This document shows positions 63,211 through 64,000 of a DNA stretch of 64,000 nt, in pieces. Under the pieces are notes generated by a model that saw only the letters and a program-made list of their open reading frames with translations, did not search any database and was not told the origin of the DNA. Source of the stretch: Streptomyces sp. NBC_01294 (GTDB lineage Bacteria > Actinomycetota > Actinomycetes > Streptomycetales > Streptomycetaceae); contig NZ_CP108423.1 in NCBI RefSeq assembly GCF_035917235.1, positions 5,795,501 to 5,859,500 of the forward strand, given 5' to 3'. Within the stretch, counting starts at the first letter, position 1; each line of letters starts with the position of its first letter. The translations under genes were made by a program, and so were the position numbers.

Positions 63211-63247
63211 CGGCACCGCGTGCCAGTAAAAAGGGCACGCGGTGCCG
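63211..63247 (-). terminator. Terminator between the GntR gene and aceE
   Basis: CGGCACCGCGTGCC (63211-63224) pairs exactly with GGCACGCGGTGCCG (63234-63247). It lies 25 bases past the GntR stop, in its direction of transcription, so aceE is transcribed separately. Confidence 0.88.
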
Positions 63248-63271
63248 AGCAAAGAGGGGCAATACGGGCGC

Positions 63272-63898
63272 TCATGCCCTCGGAGCGCACCCCAAAACGT
63301 GACGCTTCACAAGGAGGCCGATGTCCGGATCCTGACTGCGGAACGCCTCGACGAGGGCCTCGTGCTCCTCGGCGTAGGACTTCTGGACGGTACCCAGCCA
63401 GCGGATGGACAGGGCCGTGAACACCTCGATGCCCAGGCTCTCCCAGGTGTGCAGCAGCACGCTGTTCCCGGCCGCCCGCACCATCTCCCGGTGGAACCCG
63501 ACGGTGTGCCGCACCTGCGCGGTCCCGTCCTCGGTCCGGTCGGCCTCCCACAGCGCCGCCACGTGCGGCTCCAGCGCCGAGCAGTCCGTCGCCAGCCGGG
63601 GGGCGGCCAGTTCGGCCGCAATCTGCTCCAGACCGGCCCGGACCGGGTAGATCTCCTCCAGGTCGGCCGCGGACAGGTTCCGTACGCGCACGCCCTTGTT
63701 CGGCGCCGACTCGATCAGCCGCAGCGTCTCCAGCTCGCGCAGGGCCTCCCGTACGGGGGTCTGGCTGACCTCCAGCTCCACGGCGATGCGGCGCTCGACG
63801 ATCCGCTCGCCGGGCTTCCAGCGCCCGCTGACGATCCCCTCCACGATGTGCTCGCGGATCTGCTCGCGCAGCGAGTGCACGATGGGTGGGGTGATCAT
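63272..63898 (-). CDS. GntR/FCD-family regulator, PdhR-like position
   Basis: The 208-residue protein has a GntR winged helix (LREQIREHIVEGIVSGRWKPGERI, VELEVSQTPVREALRELETLRLI) and an FCD ligand domain with metal-type His/Asp/Arg positions (EEIYPVRAGLEQIAAELA, VGFHREMVRAAGN). ATG 63898 is chosen; AGGAG lies about eleven bases upstream. A TTG at 63955 would give a longer form. Position directly before aceE suggests it controls pyruvate dehydrogenase in response to an organic acid, as PdhR does in E. coli. That is inference. Confidence 0.85.
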   Translation of the reverse strand: MITPPIVHSLREQIREHIVEGIVSGRWKPGERIVERRIAVELEVSQTPVREALRELETLRLIESAPNKGVRVRNLSAADLEEIYPVRAGLEQIAAELAAPRLATDCSALEPHVAALWEADRTEDGTAQVRHTVGFHREMVRAAGNSVLLHTWESLGIEVFTALSIRWLGTVQKSYAEEHEALVEAFRSQDPDIGLLVKRHVLGCAPRA

Positions 63899-64000
63899 CG
63901 GGGCTTCATCTCCTGGTGGCTGTGCAGGGTCATGCGGGGCCTGATGCGTAGACAATACGGCGGCGCCCCCGCCCGGGAGTATCCCGGACGGGGGCGCCGA

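Overview
This 64-kb window is chromosomal DNA from a Streptomyces or very close relative. The base composition is extremely GC-rich, codon third positions are almost all G or C, and GTG or TTG starts and 4-7 base overlaps are common. The gene set and order (glnE - maltose genes - amylases - glnII - lipB/lipA - glnA - aceE) match the conserved core arm known from Streptomyces coelicolor. I see no tRNA, rRNA, prophage, transposase gene or CRISPR array.

Layout. 1-7.4 kb: a PIG-L deacetylase cut by the window edge, glnE (glutamine synthetase adenylyltransferase), a secreted CAP-domain protein, two acetyltransferases and a PAP2 membrane phosphatase. 7.5-17.1 kb: a maltose/maltodextrin island with two alpha-glucosidase plus LacI-regulator pairs in mirror-image arrangement. 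One pair is on the minus strand; the other follows malE-malF-malG on the plus strand. The minus-strand glucosidase carries an inserted Ala/Gly/Pro-rich block of about 269 residues. 17.1-18.3 kb: no gene, but a large imperfect inverted repeat. 18.3-26.6 kb: cutA, a secreted alpha-amylase with a starch-binding domain, and a 1781-residue secreted amylase-pullulanase fusion. A shared CGCAAGGTCTT motif in front of malE and the amylase suggests common control by a MalR-type repressor.

26.6-37 kb: a minus-strand run with a TetR regulator, a ferredoxin-type reductase overlapping a PF10118 protein, a lipoprotein, a membrane protein with a sigma-factor-like head, a tyrosine phosphatase and a rhomboid-like protein. 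A plus-strand DUF6153/PepSY pair rich in Met and His follows. 37-40.4 kb: a receiver-less OmpR-type regulator (GlnRII-like), glnII with a GlnR box, and an oxidoreductase. 40.4-52 kb: mostly single genes, including MarR/MocR regulators, a methyltransferase, ArsC-like, SpoIIE phosphatase, VIT-type transporter, epimerase, flavoprotein and an NsdA-like regulator.

52-64 kb: lipB-lipA (lipoate synthesis), two small conserved-looking genes, an RDD protein, glnA with a canonical GlnR box and the Tyr397 adenylylation site, a secreted Gly-Asn-Asp-Trp repeat protein, a divergent TetR/SDR pair, a DUF4240 protein, aceE (pyruvate dehydrogenase E1, a lipoate-dependent complex) and a GntR regulator.

Three themes link the genes. 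Nitrogen: glnE, glnII, glnRII-like and glnA, with two GlnR boxes. Starch and maltodextrin use: two secreted amylolytic enzymes, an ABC importer and intracellular glucosidases. Lipoate and pyruvate oxidation: lipB, lipA, aceE. Function calls are read from motifs and remembered families; no database search was run.
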